NCBI RefSeq assembly: GCF_900566085.1
Contig: NZ_UPHT01000044.1
Coordinates: forward strand, 1 to 64,000
DNA from: Mycobacterium attenuatum
Lineage (GTDB): Bacteria > Actinomycetota > Actinomycetes > Mycobacteriales > Mycobacteriaceae
Direction: 5' to 3'
Length of the DNA stretch: 64,000 nt
A program made the translations under genes and the position numbers. Of this stretch, positions 48,233-57,023 are shown one piece after another (positions within the stretch are counted from its first letter, which is position 1; each line of letters opens with the position of its first letter). The notes under the pieces were generated by a model. The model did not search any database, was not told the origin of the DNA, and worked only from the letters and a program-made list of their open reading frames with translations.

Positions 48233-48303
48233 GCGTTCGGGCGCTTGCCGTGGTTTGCTTTGCTGTACTTGCGATCGCGCTTCTTTCGGCCACGCTTGGC
48301 CAT
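48229..48303 (-). CDS. Small ribosomal protein bL37
   Basis: A 24-residue, extremely basic protein: MAKRGRKKRDRKYSKAN then HGKRPNA. It matches bL37, the mycobacterial large-subunit protein found in cryo-EM ribosome structures (recalled). GGAGG 7 nt before ATG 48303 supports translation. It is convergent with rshA, and the two stop codons overlap at 48230-48231. Such small genes are often missed. Confidence 0.85.
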   Translation of the reverse strand: MAKRGRKKRDRKYSKANHGKRPNA

Positions 48304-48505
48304 CGCCGGACCTCCATATCGAGTCAGAAGCGGGCGACACGGGCCCGCGGGGTGGGGGTCCAGTCTCTCACGCGGGCATCGATGCGGACGCAGTAGCCCG
48401 CGCGCCGCAACCCGGGTAGGCCTTATGGTTCGATATACATGAGCTGATCGAAGCCCGATTGACCAGCAGTCAGCGTGGGAAATGGCCGGAACGAGTGGGG
48501 TGAAG

Positions 48506-48721
48506 ATGTCCGAGGATGTTCGCGCCGAGATCGTGGCCAGCGTGCTCGAAGTCGTAGTCAGCGAAGGTGACCAAGTCGGCAAGGGTGACGTCGTGGTGCT
48601 GCTGGAGTCGATGAAGATGGAGATTCCCGTTCTGGCCGAAGTCGGCGGCACCGTCAGCAAGGTGAGTGTGGCCGTGGGCGACGTCATCCAGGCCGGCGAT
48701 CTCATCGCGGTGATCAGTTAG
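48506..48721 (+). CDS. Biotinylated/lipoyl-attachment protein TB7.3
   Basis: A 71-residue single biotinyl domain (BCCP-like) with the biotin-accepting Lys in ESMKMEIPV and flanking half-barrels (VVVSEGDQVGKGDVVVLL; VAVGDVIQAGDLIAVIS). It matches Rv3221c, an abundant biotinylated protein of unclear carboxylase partner. ATG 48506 gives MSEDVRAEIVASVLEV and the family length. It lies 46 nt before pdtaS. Confidence 0.94.
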   Translation: MSEDVRAEIVASVLEVVVSEGDQVGKGDVVVLLESMKMEIPVLAEVGGTVSKVSVAVGDVIQAGDLIAVIS

Positions 48722-48767
48722 CCGTTGGACCCATGTCCGCGAACCGGGAGCGACTCGGGGGTTCTTG

Positions 48768-50273
48768 ATGTCCACTCTCGGTGATCTACTGGCCGAACAC
48801 ACGGTCCTGCCGGGCAACGCCGTCGACCACCTGCATGCGGTGGTGGGGGAGTGGCAGCTGCTGGCCGACTTGTCGTTTGCCGACTACCTGATGTGGGTGC
48901 GCCGCGACGACGGCGTGTTGGTCTGCGTGGCCCAATGCCGGCCGAACACCGCGCCGACGGTGTTGCAGACCGACGCGGTGGGCACCGTCGTCGCCGCCGA
49001 GCGGCTGCCGCTGGTTGCGGACACCTTCTCGTCGGGTTTCGCGATCTGGCAAAGCGATCCCGATCAACAGCACTGGGAAGAGCTTCCCGGCCCCAATATC
49101 GCTGCCTCCCCGGTACGTTATGGCGGCCAGGTCGTCGCGGTGCTGACGCAGCATCAGACGGCCGTGGCCGCGCAACGTGCGTCCGGCCACCTGGAAACGG
49201 CCTATCGGGAGTGCGCTACCGATCTACTGCACATGCTGTCCGAGGGCACCTTTCCCGATGTCGGTGACGTGGCCATGTCGCGCTCGACGCCGCGGGCGGG
49301 CGACGGCTTCATTCGCTTGGACGTCGACGGCGTCGTCGCCTACGCCAGCCCCAACGCGCTATCGGCCTACCATCGCATGGGCCTGACCACGGAGCTGGAG
49401 GGGCACCACCTGGTCGAGGTCACCAGGCCGCTGATCTCGGATCCGTTCGAGGCCGAAGAGGTGGCCGAGCACGTGCGCGACCTGCTGACCGGCGGGCCCA
49501 GCATGCGGATGGAGGTCGACGCCGGCGGGGCCACCGTGCTGCTGCGCACGTTGCCGCTGGTGGTCCACCGCGCCAGTGCCGGTGCCGCCATCCTGATCCG
49601 CGACGTCACCGAGGTGAAACGGCGTGACCGAGCCCTGATATCCAAGGACGCGACAATCCGGGAGATCCATCACCGGGTGAAGAACAACCTGCAGACGGTC
49701 GCCGCGCTGCTGCGGCTGCAGGCCAGGCGAACCGCCAATGCCGAAGGTAGGGAAGCGCTGATCGAGTCGGTACGCCGGGTCTCGTCGATCGCGTTGGTCC
49801 ACGACGCGCTGTCTATGTCGGTGGACGAGCAGGTGAACCTCGACGAGGTCATCGACCGGATTCTGCCGATCATGAACGACGTGGCATCGGTGGACCGGCC
49901 GATCCGGATCAACCGGGTGGGTGACCTGGGCGTACTGGATTCCGACCGCGCCACCGCCCTGATCATGGTGATCACCGAATTGGTGCAGAACGCGATCGAG
50001 CACGCGTTCGACCCTGCTGCTCAAGAAGGGTCGGTGACGATTCGCGCCGAGCGCTCGGCGCGGTGGCTCGATGTTGTGGTCCACGATGACGGACGTGGAT
50101 TGCCGGAAGGGTTCAGTCTGGAAAAATCGGACAGCCTCGGCCTACAGATCGTGCGGACGCTGGTCTCAGCAGAGTTGGACGGTTCCTTAGGCATGCGTGA
50201 GGCCCCGGAGCGCGGCACCGACGTGGTGCTGCGGGTACCGATCGGGCGCCGGGGCCGGTTGATGGTGCAATGA
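48768..50273 (+). CDS. pdtaS: Sensor histidine kinase PdtaS
   Basis: A soluble HWE/HisKA_2-type kinase that phosphorylates the antiterminator PdtaR (encoded elsewhere). In M. tuberculosis it is linked to copper and nitric oxide sensing. The 501-residue product has an N-terminal GAF domain, a PAS domain (about residues 180-285), DATIREIHHRVKNNLQTVAA with phospho-acceptor His at 301 or 302, and an ATPase domain with ITELVQNAIEHAF. A TTG at 48765 directly precedes ATG 48768. Confidence 0.95.
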   Translation: MSTLGDLLAEHTVLPGNAVDHLHAVVGEWQLLADLSFADYLMWVRRDDGVLVCVAQCRPNTAPTVLQTDAVGTVVAAERLPLVADTFSSGFAIWQSDPDQQHWEELPGPNIAASPVRYGGQVVAVLTQHQTAVAAQRASGHLETAYRECATDLLHMLSEGTFPDVGDVAMSRSTPRAGDGFIRLDVDGVVAYASPNALSAYHRMGLTTELEGHHLVEVTRPLISDPFEAEEVAEHVRDLLTGGPSMRMEVDAGGATVLLRTLPLVVHRASAGAAILIRDVTEVKRRDRALISKDATIREIHHRVKNNLQTVAALLRLQARRTANAEGREALIESVRRVSSIALVHDALSMSVDEQVNLDEVIDRILPIMNDVASVDRPIRINRVGDLGVLDSDRATALIMVITELVQNAIEHAFDPAAQEGSVTIRAERSARWLDVVVHDDGRGLPEGFSLEKSDSLGLQIVRTLVSAELDGSLGMREAPERGTDVVLRVPIGRRGRLMVQ

Positions 50274-50284
50274 GGACGCAACAG

Positions 50285-50312
50285 TACGGCCCCGACGTTT
50301 GTCGGGGCCGTA
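50285..50312. terminator. Bidirectional hairpin terminator between pdtaS and whiB1
   Basis: Perfect 12-bp stem TACGGCCCCGAC (50285-50296) and GTCGGGGCCGTA (50301-50312) with loop GTTT. It sits between two convergent genes and has no long U tract, as is usual in mycobacteria. Confidence 0.85.
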
Positions 50313-50330
50313 GTGCTGCCTACCGAGCCG

Positions 50331-50585
50331 TCAGACTCCGCTACGGGCCTTGGTCCGGGCGTTGCGGCGCTTCAGCGCGCGCCGCTCGTCTTCACTCATG
50401 CCGCCCCAGACGCCCGAGTCCTGGCCAGTGTTGAGGGCCCAGCTGAGGCATTCCGTGGTCACCGGGCACCGATTACAGACCAGTTTCGCGTCAGCGATCT
50501 GTGCGAGCGCCGGGCCGCTGTTCCCCACGGGGAAGAACAGCTCCGGATCTTCGTCACGGCAGACCGCCTTGTGGCGCCAATCCAT
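50331..50585 (-). CDS. whiB1: Iron-sulfur transcription factor WhiB1
   Basis: An 84-residue essential WhiB-family protein with a nitric-oxide-sensitive [4Fe-4S] cluster bound by Cys9, Cys37, Cys40 and Cys46 (CNRCPVTTEC). The G(V/I)WGG turn (SGVWGGMSEDERR) and basic C-terminus ALKRRNARTKAR are present. It partners SigA to control ribosomal and ESX genes. Sequence is practically identical to M. tuberculosis WhiB1. The upstream region carries a Crp-type site. Confidence 0.97.
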   Translation of the reverse strand: MDWRHKAVCRDEDPELFFPVGNSGPALAQIADAKLVCNRCPVTTECLSWALNTGQDSGVWGGMSEDERRALKRRNARTKARSGV

Positions 50586-50862
50586 TAGTCACTACTCCTC
50601 ACTAAATGCGCAGCAAGGCGTACGGGCGTATTTCCTGGCTTAACGCGTGCACAAGAAAGGTATCCGTACCCCTACATGTCTCTGCATGCAACCTTTTGAT
50701 CGTTTCACAGGCTCAACAGATGTCAATAGTGTTACGTAAGCGCGTGGGCTATCTCACTTTGACGTTCTCTTACCAAAGCCCTTAGTCATTTGTACTACAC
50801 TGCCTCAGAAATTGCTCCCTACATTTACGTCGCAAGCTTGTCACGGCCTGGATCGCCGCAGT
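50586..50862. promoter_or_regulatory. whiB1 promoter/leader region
   Basis: About 277 nt upstream of whiB1 containing the Crp-type site at 50744-50758. The region is AT-richer than its surroundings, consistent with a long leader. No other gene is visible. Confidence 0.55.
50744..50758 (-). promoter_or_regulatory. Crp (Rv3676)-type binding site upstream of whiB1
   Basis: Read on the minus strand the sequence is AGTGAGATAGCCCAC, matching the GTGA-N6-(T/C)CAC pattern and the site I recall for the M. tuberculosis whiB1 promoter, which is regulated by cAMP-Crp. It lies about 160 nt before the whiB1 start. Confidence 0.75.
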
Positions 50863-51828
50863 TCAGAGCCATTTCTTGGGAGGCGGAGCAACAACCGCCA
50901 ACGCGTCGGGCACAGCCCGGAACGTCATGGTCTGACGCTCGCCCAGGTAGTCCCCGTCGAACTGACAGGCCACCGGATCCGCGGTGCTGGTGACGCGCAG
51001 GCAAGCCACGTCGTCGTCGGTGATCAGGTGCTTGAACTCGAACTTCGGCCTTTTGGCGAACATCTGCCGGACGATGCGCAGGGTAGGGATGGTCTTCACA
51101 GTCGTGAGTGCGAACACCCCCAGGCCCGACTCGAAGGTGCAGCCGGGGTTGGTCCACACGGGCCGTTCATTCGCGAAGGTCCACGGGCTCGAGTTGGAGA
51201 CGAACACGAAGCTCACCCCGCTGATCGGTTCTCTGCCCGGAAGTTGCAGCGTGAGGACGGGTTCGCGGTTCCGGTAGCGCAGCACTGCGGGCACCGCGGC
51301 CCGGATGTACCGCCAAGCTGTGACCTTGCCCCCCTTGCTGCGTTCGGCCTCGACGGCGGCGACAACCTCGGCGTCAACGCCCATCCCGGTGTTGAACACG
51401 GCCCATCGGTCACCGCAATCGATCAGTCCGACGCGGCGCCATTCTGGACGCCGGCTGTAGTCGTCGAGCAGCTGGATCAGCTGGTTGGTGGCCGCAATAG
51501 GGTCTCGCGACATTCCCAGTGCTCGGGCCAGGACGTTGGCCGAGCCGCCAGGTACCACCGCGACCGCGGGTATGGGGCCCGACGGGGCAGATCCCGGGCG
51601 GCCCAGCATGCCGTTGACCACTGCGCTCACCGTGCCGTCGCCGCCATGCACGACGACCACATCCACGCCCGCGGCAACGGCCGCTTGCCCGAGTTCGGCA
51701 CCATGACCGCGGTGGTTGGTGTGCTCGACGGTGAGTTGGAGGCGGCTTTTGAGCGCGTGGGCGACGAGGTCGCGGGCGGCCGGGGTGATGGAAGTGGCGG
51801 TGGGGTTGACGATCATTACGGCGCGCAT
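50863..51828 (-). CDS. Diacylglycerol/lipid kinase family protein (Rv3218-like)
   Basis: A 321-residue DAGK-catalytic-domain protein (YegS/LCB5 family). Nucleotide-binding GGDGTVSAVVNGMLG near residue 65, VVPGGSANVLARALG near 95, and a C-terminal beta-sandwich ending ACQFDGDYLGERQTMTFR. It probably phosphorylates a lipid such as diacylglycerol at the membrane. The start ATG 51828 (MRAVMIVNPTATSI) is typical of the family. Confidence 0.92.
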   Translation of the reverse strand: MRAVMIVNPTATSITPAARDLVAHALKSRLQLTVEHTNHRGHGAELGQAAVAAGVDVVVVHGGDGTVSAVVNGMLGRPGSAPSGPIPAVAVVPGGSANVLARALGMSRDPIAATNQLIQLLDDYSRRPEWRRVGLIDCGDRWAVFNTGMGVDAEVVAAVEAERSKGGKVTAWRYIRAAVPAVLRYRNREPVLTLQLPGREPISGVSFVFVSNSSPWTFANERPVWTNPGCTFESGLGVFALTTVKTIPTLRIVRQMFAKRPKFEFKHLITDDDVACLRVTSTADPVACQFDGDYLGERQTMTFRAVPDALAVVAPPPKKWL

Positions 51829-52220
51829 GAGGCATGAGCCTAGGCCGTGCGACGATGCGGGCCGGTACTGCCGGCCGAGGAGCGCGACGCCGGGGGCGTC
51901 GACTGTGCGCTGGGGACGTCGACTGTGCCGTCGGGGCGGGGCTGATCGCGGAATTACGCCCTACATCCACACTCGAAACCGTCAGCACACACTCGATACG
52001 GCGACATGGTCCTTGAGCGGGCGTCCAGGGCTGTACTCGAGAACATCATGAACCGGCCAGCATTTGCGCGGGTTGTCGCTGAAAGGTGGGCAAATTGTGC
52101 GCGTGCCGGCGGAGATACTCGCGTGGCAACTGCGACCAGTGTGACGTGATTGGCAGGTCGCGGTCTTGCTCCTTAGGGCGGCACACCGCCCGCCAACATT
52201 GTTGTGACTACGCTGGTGCG
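51829..52220. other. 392-nt divergent spacer, nothing recognised
   Basis: This lies between the divergent lipid kinase and small membrane protein genes. Open frames here show no family signature. I see no RNA gene or strong hairpin. Confidence 0.4.
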
Positions 52221-52652
52221 GTGACTTTCCGTGCCCCAACTACCGTGCGCGGCGCGGGGCTGATCGTCGTGGTGCAGGGCGCAGCCGCCTTGGCGACGGC
52301 GGCGGCGTTGATAGTGCGCGGCCTGGCTGGGGCCGATCAACACGTGGTCAACGGCCTCGGAACCGCGGTTTGGTTCGTGCTCGTCGGTGGCGCAGTGCTG
52401 GCCGGCGGATGGGCACTGGTGGTCGGCAAACGTTGGGGACGCGGCCTGGCCATCTTCACCCAGCTGTTATTGCTGCCGGTGGCGTGGTATCTGACCGTTG
52501 GTTCGGGGCAGCCGGTGTTCGGAATTCCGGTGGCGATTGTCGCGCTGACGGTGCTAATACTGCTCTTCAGCTCGCCGACGCTGCGTTGGGTGGCCGGCAG
52601 CCATCACCGCGGTCCGGCCAGCGCAACCAAGCCCGGCCCGGACAGCCGATAG
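52221..52652 (+). CDS. Small integral membrane protein (Rv3217c-like)
   Basis: A 143-residue protein with four hydrophobic segments (GLIVVVQGAAALATAAAL, AVWFVLVGGAVLAGGWAL, LAIFTQLLLLPVAWYLTV, IPVAIVALTVLILLF). It matches Rv3217c in length; function unknown. GTG 52221 chosen by comparison; longer in-frame sequence upstream is Cys/Arg-rich and unconserved. Its last 49 nt overlap the convergent acetyltransferase gene. Confidence 0.88.
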   Translation: MTFRAPTTVRGAGLIVVVQGAAALATAAALIVRGLAGADQHVVNGLGTAVWFVLVGGAVLAGGWALVVGKRWGRGLAIFTQLLLLPVAWYLTVGSGQPVFGIPVAIVALTVLILLFSSPTLRWVAGSHHRGPASATKPGPDSR

Positions 52653-53086
52653 GTAGTCCACTCGCGCTGCGGCTGTCCACCGATCCCGTCGTAGAGGGCG
52701 ACGGCGTCCGAATTCCAGTTCAGCACGGCCCAGGACAGCCGGGTGTAGCCGTTGTCGAGGCATTCACCCGCCAGAGTGACCAGCAGCCTGCGGGCCAGGC
52801 CGCGGCGGCGAAAGCTCGGCCGGACGTAGAGATCTTCCAGAAAGATGCCGGCCACACCGTCCCATGTGGAGAAGCTCAGAAACCACAACGCCATCGCGGC
52901 GAGCTGACCGTCGATGTCAACGACGTGTCCTCGAACCGCCGGTGAAGGGCCGAAAAGTGCTGTAAGCATTTGCTTTTCGGTCACAGTGCATTGATCGGCA
53001 GCGCGCTCGAAATCCGCGAGATCGTGAACCATGGCCACGATATCGGAAATGTCCTCCGGCGTGGCGCGGCGGATATTCTCCGTCAC
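52604..53086 (-). CDS. GNAT-family N-acetyltransferase (Rv3216-like)
   Basis: A 160-residue GNAT with the acetyl-CoA-binding motif LYVRPSFRRRGLARRLL (R/Q-x-x-G-x-A type) and WAVLNWNSDAVALYDGIG. It resembles diamine or thialysine acetyltransferases (IFLEDLYVRP). GTG 53086 overlaps the entC stop by GTGA, so it is coupled to entC. The product is full length here; I recall Rv3216 as shorter in M. tuberculosis. Confidence 0.9.
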   Translation of the reverse strand: MTENIRRATPEDISDIVAMVHDLADFERAADQCTVTEKQMLTALFGPSPAVRGHVVDIDGQLAAMALWFLSFSTWDGVAGIFLEDLYVRPSFRRRGLARRLLVTLAGECLDNGYTRLSWAVLNWNSDAVALYDGIGGQPQREWTTYRLSGPGLVALAGPR

Positions 53087-54198
53087 TGCTGCACCCCCAA
53101 GGCTGTCAGTATTGTGGTGAATTTTGTTGTGGTTTCCGCGACTTCGTCATCGGGATCGGATTCGGCGACGATTCCGCCGCCGGCGTGAGCGATCGCCGTA
53201 CGACGGTCGGCTGACAGCTGAGCGCACCGGATGGACACCACCCAACTGCCGTCGCCGCGCGCATCGCACCAGCCCACCGTGCCCGCGTAGAAGCCGCGGT
53301 CGCCTTCCAGCGCGGCGATGAGTTCTTTGGCGGCCTCAGTCGGCACGCCACCGACCGCCGGCGTGGGATGCAGCGCCAGCGCCAAATCGATTGCGGTAGT
53401 AGAGGTATCGCGTAGTCGCCCGGCGATTGGGGTGCAGAGGTGCCAGACTGCGGCGGTACGGTTCAGGTAGGGCTCGGATGCGATCTCCAGGTCGTCGCAC
53501 AGGGGTTGCAGGGCTGCATACATTGTGTCGATAACCAACTGATGTTCGTGACGATTCTTGGCCGAGCCGGCCAGCGCAGCGCCGTTGGCGGCATCGACTT
53601 CGGGGTCGGCGGCGCGTGGCGCTGAGCCCGCGAACGGCTGGCAGATGACCCGGTCACCGGCTCGGGTGACCAGCAGTTCCGGGCTGGCACCCACCAGAGC
53701 TGCGCCCAGATAGGTGTCGCCGGCAGGGCTGAGGTCGACCAGATACCCGTACGATGCCGGATCGGCAGCGGCCAGCCTGCGCAGGAGGATACGAGCGTCC
53801 AGCGCGGCGTCGGCGCTAAACCGCAGCGCACGGGCCAGCACCACTTTGTGCAGCGGATTATCAAGTGCACCAAGCTGATCCCGTGCATTGCTGATTCGGG
53901 CGCGGTGGTCGACGAGCGATGGCACGGCGGCGCTGACGTGAACCTTCGGCAGCGGGCCGGTTGGCCACCCGGGCAGCGCCTCGAGGCGCCGAACCTGGTT
54001 CGGCACCATCAATGCGGCCGGTTTGTTGACGTCGAAAGGCAACGCCCCCACGATCATCGGCGCTGAACCGGAACGCAGCGCCGCCTGCGCCGCCCGCACG
54101 TCGCAGTAGTGTGCCCGCACCCCGTCGGCAACCAGAGTTCGTCCGGGCCCGCACAGCGCGAACGGCGGCTCAACGGGGCTCAATCGCCCGGATGCCAT
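53083..54198 (-). CDS. entC: Isochorismate synthase (EntC/MenF type)
   Basis: Converts chorismate to isochorismate for salicylate-derived siderophore (mycobactin) or menaquinone synthesis. The 371-residue product has the chorismate-binding domain: KVVLARALRFSA, SPELLVTRAGDRV, PFAGSAPRAADPEVDA, SAKNRHEHQLVIDTM, LALHPTPAVGGVPT and DRGFYAGTVGWCDARGDG. ATG 54198 overlaps the 3' end of gpm2 by 19 nt; a longer frame from 54246 is not conserved. It is the middle gene of a gpm2-entC-acetyltransferase operon. Confidence 0.94.
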   Translation of the reverse strand: MASGRLSPVEPPFALCGPGRTLVADGVRAHYCDVRAAQAALRSGSAPMIVGALPFDVNKPAALMVPNQVRRLEALPGWPTGPLPKVHVSAAVPSLVDHRARISNARDQLGALDNPLHKVVLARALRFSADAALDARILLRRLAAADPASYGYLVDLSPAGDTYLGAALVGASPELLVTRAGDRVICQPFAGSAPRAADPEVDAANGAALAGSAKNRHEHQLVIDTMYAALQPLCDDLEIASEPYLNRTAAVWHLCTPIAGRLRDTSTTAIDLALALHPTPAVGGVPTEAAKELIAALEGDRGFYAGTVGWCDARGDGSWVVSIRCAQLSADRRTAIAHAGGGIVAESDPDDEVAETTTKFTTILTALGVQQ

Positions 54199-54779
54199 TT
54201 CACTCCCAGTGCGGTCAGCTGGCGTATCCCGTGCTCGAAACCGCAAATGCCGACCGAAGCGGTGGGCATATAGAAGCGGGTGCCTTCGGGCAGCGGTAAT
54301 TCGAGCCAGCGAGTGATGACTGCGCGCGAAAAATGGCTGTGGCCGACGAACACGACGTCGCGTGACGCCATATGGTGCAGCGCGAGCGCCACGGCCCGGT
54401 CGGCGCGCTCGCTGACCTGCGCGACGCTTTCACCGTCGGGGCATCCGTGCGTCCATACCAGCCAGTCTGGTTCGATCTCACGGATCTGGGCCGTCGTCAG
54501 CCCTTCGTAGGCGCCGTAGTCCCATTCGGCGATCAGCGGAGATATCTCGTCGACCGTCAGCCCGGCTAACTCGGCTGTGGTCAGCGCCCGCTTTCGCGGG
54601 CTGCTGATCACCAGCGGGTTGTCGAGCGCGAGTTCGCCGAGGGTCTTTTCGGCCAGCCTGGCTTGTGTCCGGCCGGCAGGGGTCAGCTTGATATCGGTGC
54701 GACCGGTGTGCTGGCCCGATTTCGACCACTCGGTCTCACCGTGACGGAGCAGTAGCAGCCGGTGTTCGTCCACGCCCAT
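54180..54779 (-). CDS. gpm2: Histidine phosphatase family protein (Gpm2, Rv3214-like)
   Basis: A 199-residue member of the phosphoglycerate mutase superfamily. Catalytic RHG in LLLLRHGETEW (residues about 8-18), WDYGAYEGLT, and the second His in FVGHSHFSRAVITRW. The M. tuberculosis protein is a broad phosphatase rather than a true glycolytic mutase. ATG 54779 gives MGVDEHRLLLL. It lies divergent from the ParA-like gene. Confidence 0.93.
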   Translation of the reverse strand: MGVDEHRLLLLRHGETEWSKSGQHTGRTDIKLTPAGRTQARLAEKTLGELALDNPLVISSPRKRALTTAELAGLTVDEISPLIAEWDYGAYEGLTTAQIREIEPDWLVWTHGCPDGESVAQVSERADRAVALALHHMASRDVVFVGHSHFSRAVITRWLELPLPEGTRFYMPTASVGICGFEHGIRQLTALGVKWHPGD

Positions 54780-54855
54780 GCTGACCGATTGTGCCGGACG
54801 ACATGCCGGACCCGTCGCCCCTGCCAGACTGTCGGGCACGTGCCAGGATGGCACT

Positions 54856-55656
54856 GTGACAGAGACCCGGGTATTGGCGGTGGCCAACCAGAAGGGTGGG
54901 GTGGCCAAGACGACGACGGTCGCCTCCCTCGGCGCGGCGATGGTGGACAAGGGACGGCGGGTGCTGCTCGTCGACTTGGATCCGCAGGGTTGTTTGACGT
55001 TCTCGCTGGGTCACGACCCCGACAAGTTGCCGGTGTCTGTGCACGAGGTGCTGCTCGGAGAAGTGGAGCCGAGCACCGCACTGGTGACCACCATGGAAGG
55101 AATGGCGCTGCTGCCGGCCAACATCGACCTCGCCGGCGCCGAGGCGATGTTGTTGATGCGCGCTGGCCGGGAGTATGCGCTCAAACGGGCGCTGGCCAAA
55201 CTCTCCGACCAATTCGACGTGGTCCTGGTGGACTGCCCGCCCTCGTTGGGGGTGCTCACGCTCAACGGACTCACGGCGGCCGACGAAGTCATTGTTCCTC
55301 TGCAGTGCGAGACGCTGGCCCACCGCGGCGTCGGGCAACTCCTGCGCACGGTCGCCGACGTCCAGCAGATCACCAACCCGAATCTGCGGTTACTGGGGGC
55401 ATTGCCAACGCTCTATGACTCCCGCACCACCCATACCCGCGACGTACTGCTCGATGTTGCCGATCGCTACGGCCTGCCGGTGCTGGCCCCGCCGATTCCG
55501 CGCACGGTGCGTTTCGCCGAGGCAAGCGCATCGGGCTCGTCGGTCATGGCCGGGCGTAAGAACAAGGGCGCGGTGGCTTATCGCGACCTGGCTCAGGCGC
55601 TACTGAAGCACTGGAAGTCGGGTAAGCCACTGCCCACATTCGCGGTGGAGCTTTAG
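54856..55656 (+). CDS. ParA/Soj-family ATPase (Rv3213c-like)
   Basis: A 266-residue MinD/ParA ATPase with deviant Walker A ANQKGGVAKTTT (Lys-Gly-Gly-x-x-Lys-Thr), Walker A' VLLVDLDPQG and Walker B VVLVDCPPSLG. No ParB gene adjoins it, so it is an orphan paralog of the chromosome-segregation ParA. GTG 54856 gives the exact length of Rv3213c. A long inverted repeat follows its stop. Confidence 0.94.
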   Translation: MTETRVLAVANQKGGVAKTTTVASLGAAMVDKGRRVLLVDLDPQGCLTFSLGHDPDKLPVSVHEVLLGEVEPSTALVTTMEGMALLPANIDLAGAEAMLLMRAGREYALKRALAKLSDQFDVVLVDCPPSLGVLTLNGLTAADEVIVPLQCETLAHRGVGQLLRTVADVQQITNPNLRLLGALPTLYDSRTTHTRDVLLDVADRYGLPVLAPPIPRTVRFAEASASGSSVMAGRKNKGAVAYRDLAQALLKHWKSGKPLPTFAVEL

Positions 55657-55664
55657 ATGGAGCC

Positions 55665-55728
55665 GCGCGACCAGACACAGAATCGCATCAAATTAGTCGG
55701 CACTGCGCGATTCTGTGTCTGGTCGCGC
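55665..55728. repeat. Perfect 22-bp inverted repeat (hairpin) after the ParA-like gene
   Basis: Arms at 55665-55686 and 55707-55728 are perfectly complementary, with a 20-nt loop. It can terminate both convergent genes (the ParA-like gene and the membrane propeller gene). The arm sequence (around ACCAGACACAGAATCGC) resembles dispersed palindromes I recall from mycobacterial intergenic regions, so it may be a REP-like element. Confidence 0.85.
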
Positions 55729-55784
55729 AGCTAACCCAGCCAGGCCACCTAGCCCAGCTCGCCCCGGGCCGCCCGGCGGCGGGT

Positions 55785-57008
55785 TCAGCCCAAGGCCACC
55801 ACGGCGTCACCACGCTGCTCGACGATCCTGGAACCAACAACGACCGGGATCACCGCTGAGCCGCTCGGCCGACGCTGCACCGGGATGTAGCGATTGTTGG
55901 CCCCGCTGATCGGATCGTAGACACCGATCCCGCCGGTGACCGGCACCAGCAGTTGACCGGCCATCATCACACCCGGCCCCAGCGGCGCCGCCGTCTCACC
56001 GGCGGCAATGGTGTAACGCTGGGTCAGCTTGCCGGCATCGAACACCATCAGCGCGTCGCCGGTCCACCAGGTCACCAGGTTGCCGGTCTGTGACACCGTG
56101 GCCTCAGGTGAGGGCGGCTTGGGCAGCAGCGTGCTTGCCACGGTGGTGCCGGTCTCGTCGATCACGTCGACTCGTGGCTGCGCGCCGGACTCCCCGGGCA
56201 AATACACCGCGGTGTTGTTCTGCGAGACGATTAGCACACGTGCGCCCGATCCGGGCCGAACCCCGGGCTCTGGCACGATCCGCTGTTCCGGTTCGTCTTC
56301 TTCCTTGCCCGGGCGCAGCAGAACCAGCCGCACATCGGCCTGGTTGGCGCACGCTTCGATGACGGCCACCGACGACGAACTGGCCGCGGCAGATTCCAGC
56401 GTGCAACCCGAGTGCAGACCCCGGTTTGCCGGCTTCACCCGGGCGTCGGTCTCGCCGTAGGACAGCATCCGGACCATGTCGGATCGCCACAGTTCCAGCC
56501 GGGTATTGCCGGCCGACAACACCGTCGTGCCATCCGCGGACAGGCGCACCTTCGGGTCGGCGTAGCTGCTGCGGGCGGGCCCGCGACGGCCGGTGGACCC
56601 GTCGATGGTGCTGACTTGGCCGCAGCCGCGGTCATCGCGGTAGACGGCGACGGCGTAACGGTAGACCCAGCTCACCCCACACAGGTCAGTGTCGCGGGTG
56701 TAGCTCCAGAGCGTCTCACCGGTGCCCGGATCTCGCCCGTCCACGTGGCGGCGGTTGCCGGTGACAACGGTTCCGCCTACGACGACGGGTACACGGGTGG
56801 CGGGGCTGGGCGCCGTCCAGAGTTGCTTCAGGGCGCCCGGGACTTCCCGGGCCGGAGTCGGGTTGGGCACCAAAGTCGCGGACGGCCGGCTGATGGTGGC
56901 GCGGGCATCGCTGGTCCACCAGATCAGCGCCGCGGCCACGGCTATGACCATGACGATGGCCGCGGCGGCCAGAATATCGCCCCTGGTGCGCCGCTCCGGT
57001 TTGACCAT
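55785..57008 (-). CDS. Membrane-anchored beta-propeller protein (Rv3212-like)
   Basis: A 407-residue protein with a cytoplasmic basic N-terminus (VKPERRTRGD), one membrane segment (AAAIVMVIAVAAALIWW) and a large extracytoplasmic domain of PQQ/WD-like repeats (GRDPGTGETLWSY, VSTIDGSTGR, GIGVYDPISGANNRYIPV). Three or four Cys suggest disulfides. It matches Rv3212, for which I recall a cell-growth/division role in recent work, stated cautiously. It is 15 nt downstream of rhlE. Confidence 0.88.
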   Translation of the reverse strand: MVKPERRTRGDILAAAAIVMVIAVAAALIWWTSDARATISRPSATLVPNPTPAREVPGALKQLWTAPSPATRVPVVVGGTVVTGNRRHVDGRDPGTGETLWSYTRDTDLCGVSWVYRYAVAVYRDDRGCGQVSTIDGSTGRRGPARSSYADPKVRLSADGTTVLSAGNTRLELWRSDMVRMLSYGETDARVKPANRGLHSGCTLESAAASSSSVAVIEACANQADVRLVLLRPGKEEDEPEQRIVPEPGVRPGSGARVLIVSQNNTAVYLPGESGAQPRVDVIDETGTTVASTLLPKPPSPEATVSQTGNLVTWWTGDALMVFDAGKLTQRYTIAAGETAAPLGPGVMMAGQLLVPVTGGIGVYDPISGANNRYIPVQRRPSGSAVIPVVVGSRIVEQRGDAVVALG

Positions 57009-57023
57009 GCTCGAGCGTCGGCC

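Noticed and set aside
51982..52239. Minus-strand 85-codon frame in the spacer after the lipid kinase
   Set aside because: No motif, no ribosome site and unbiased codons; treated as chance open frame.
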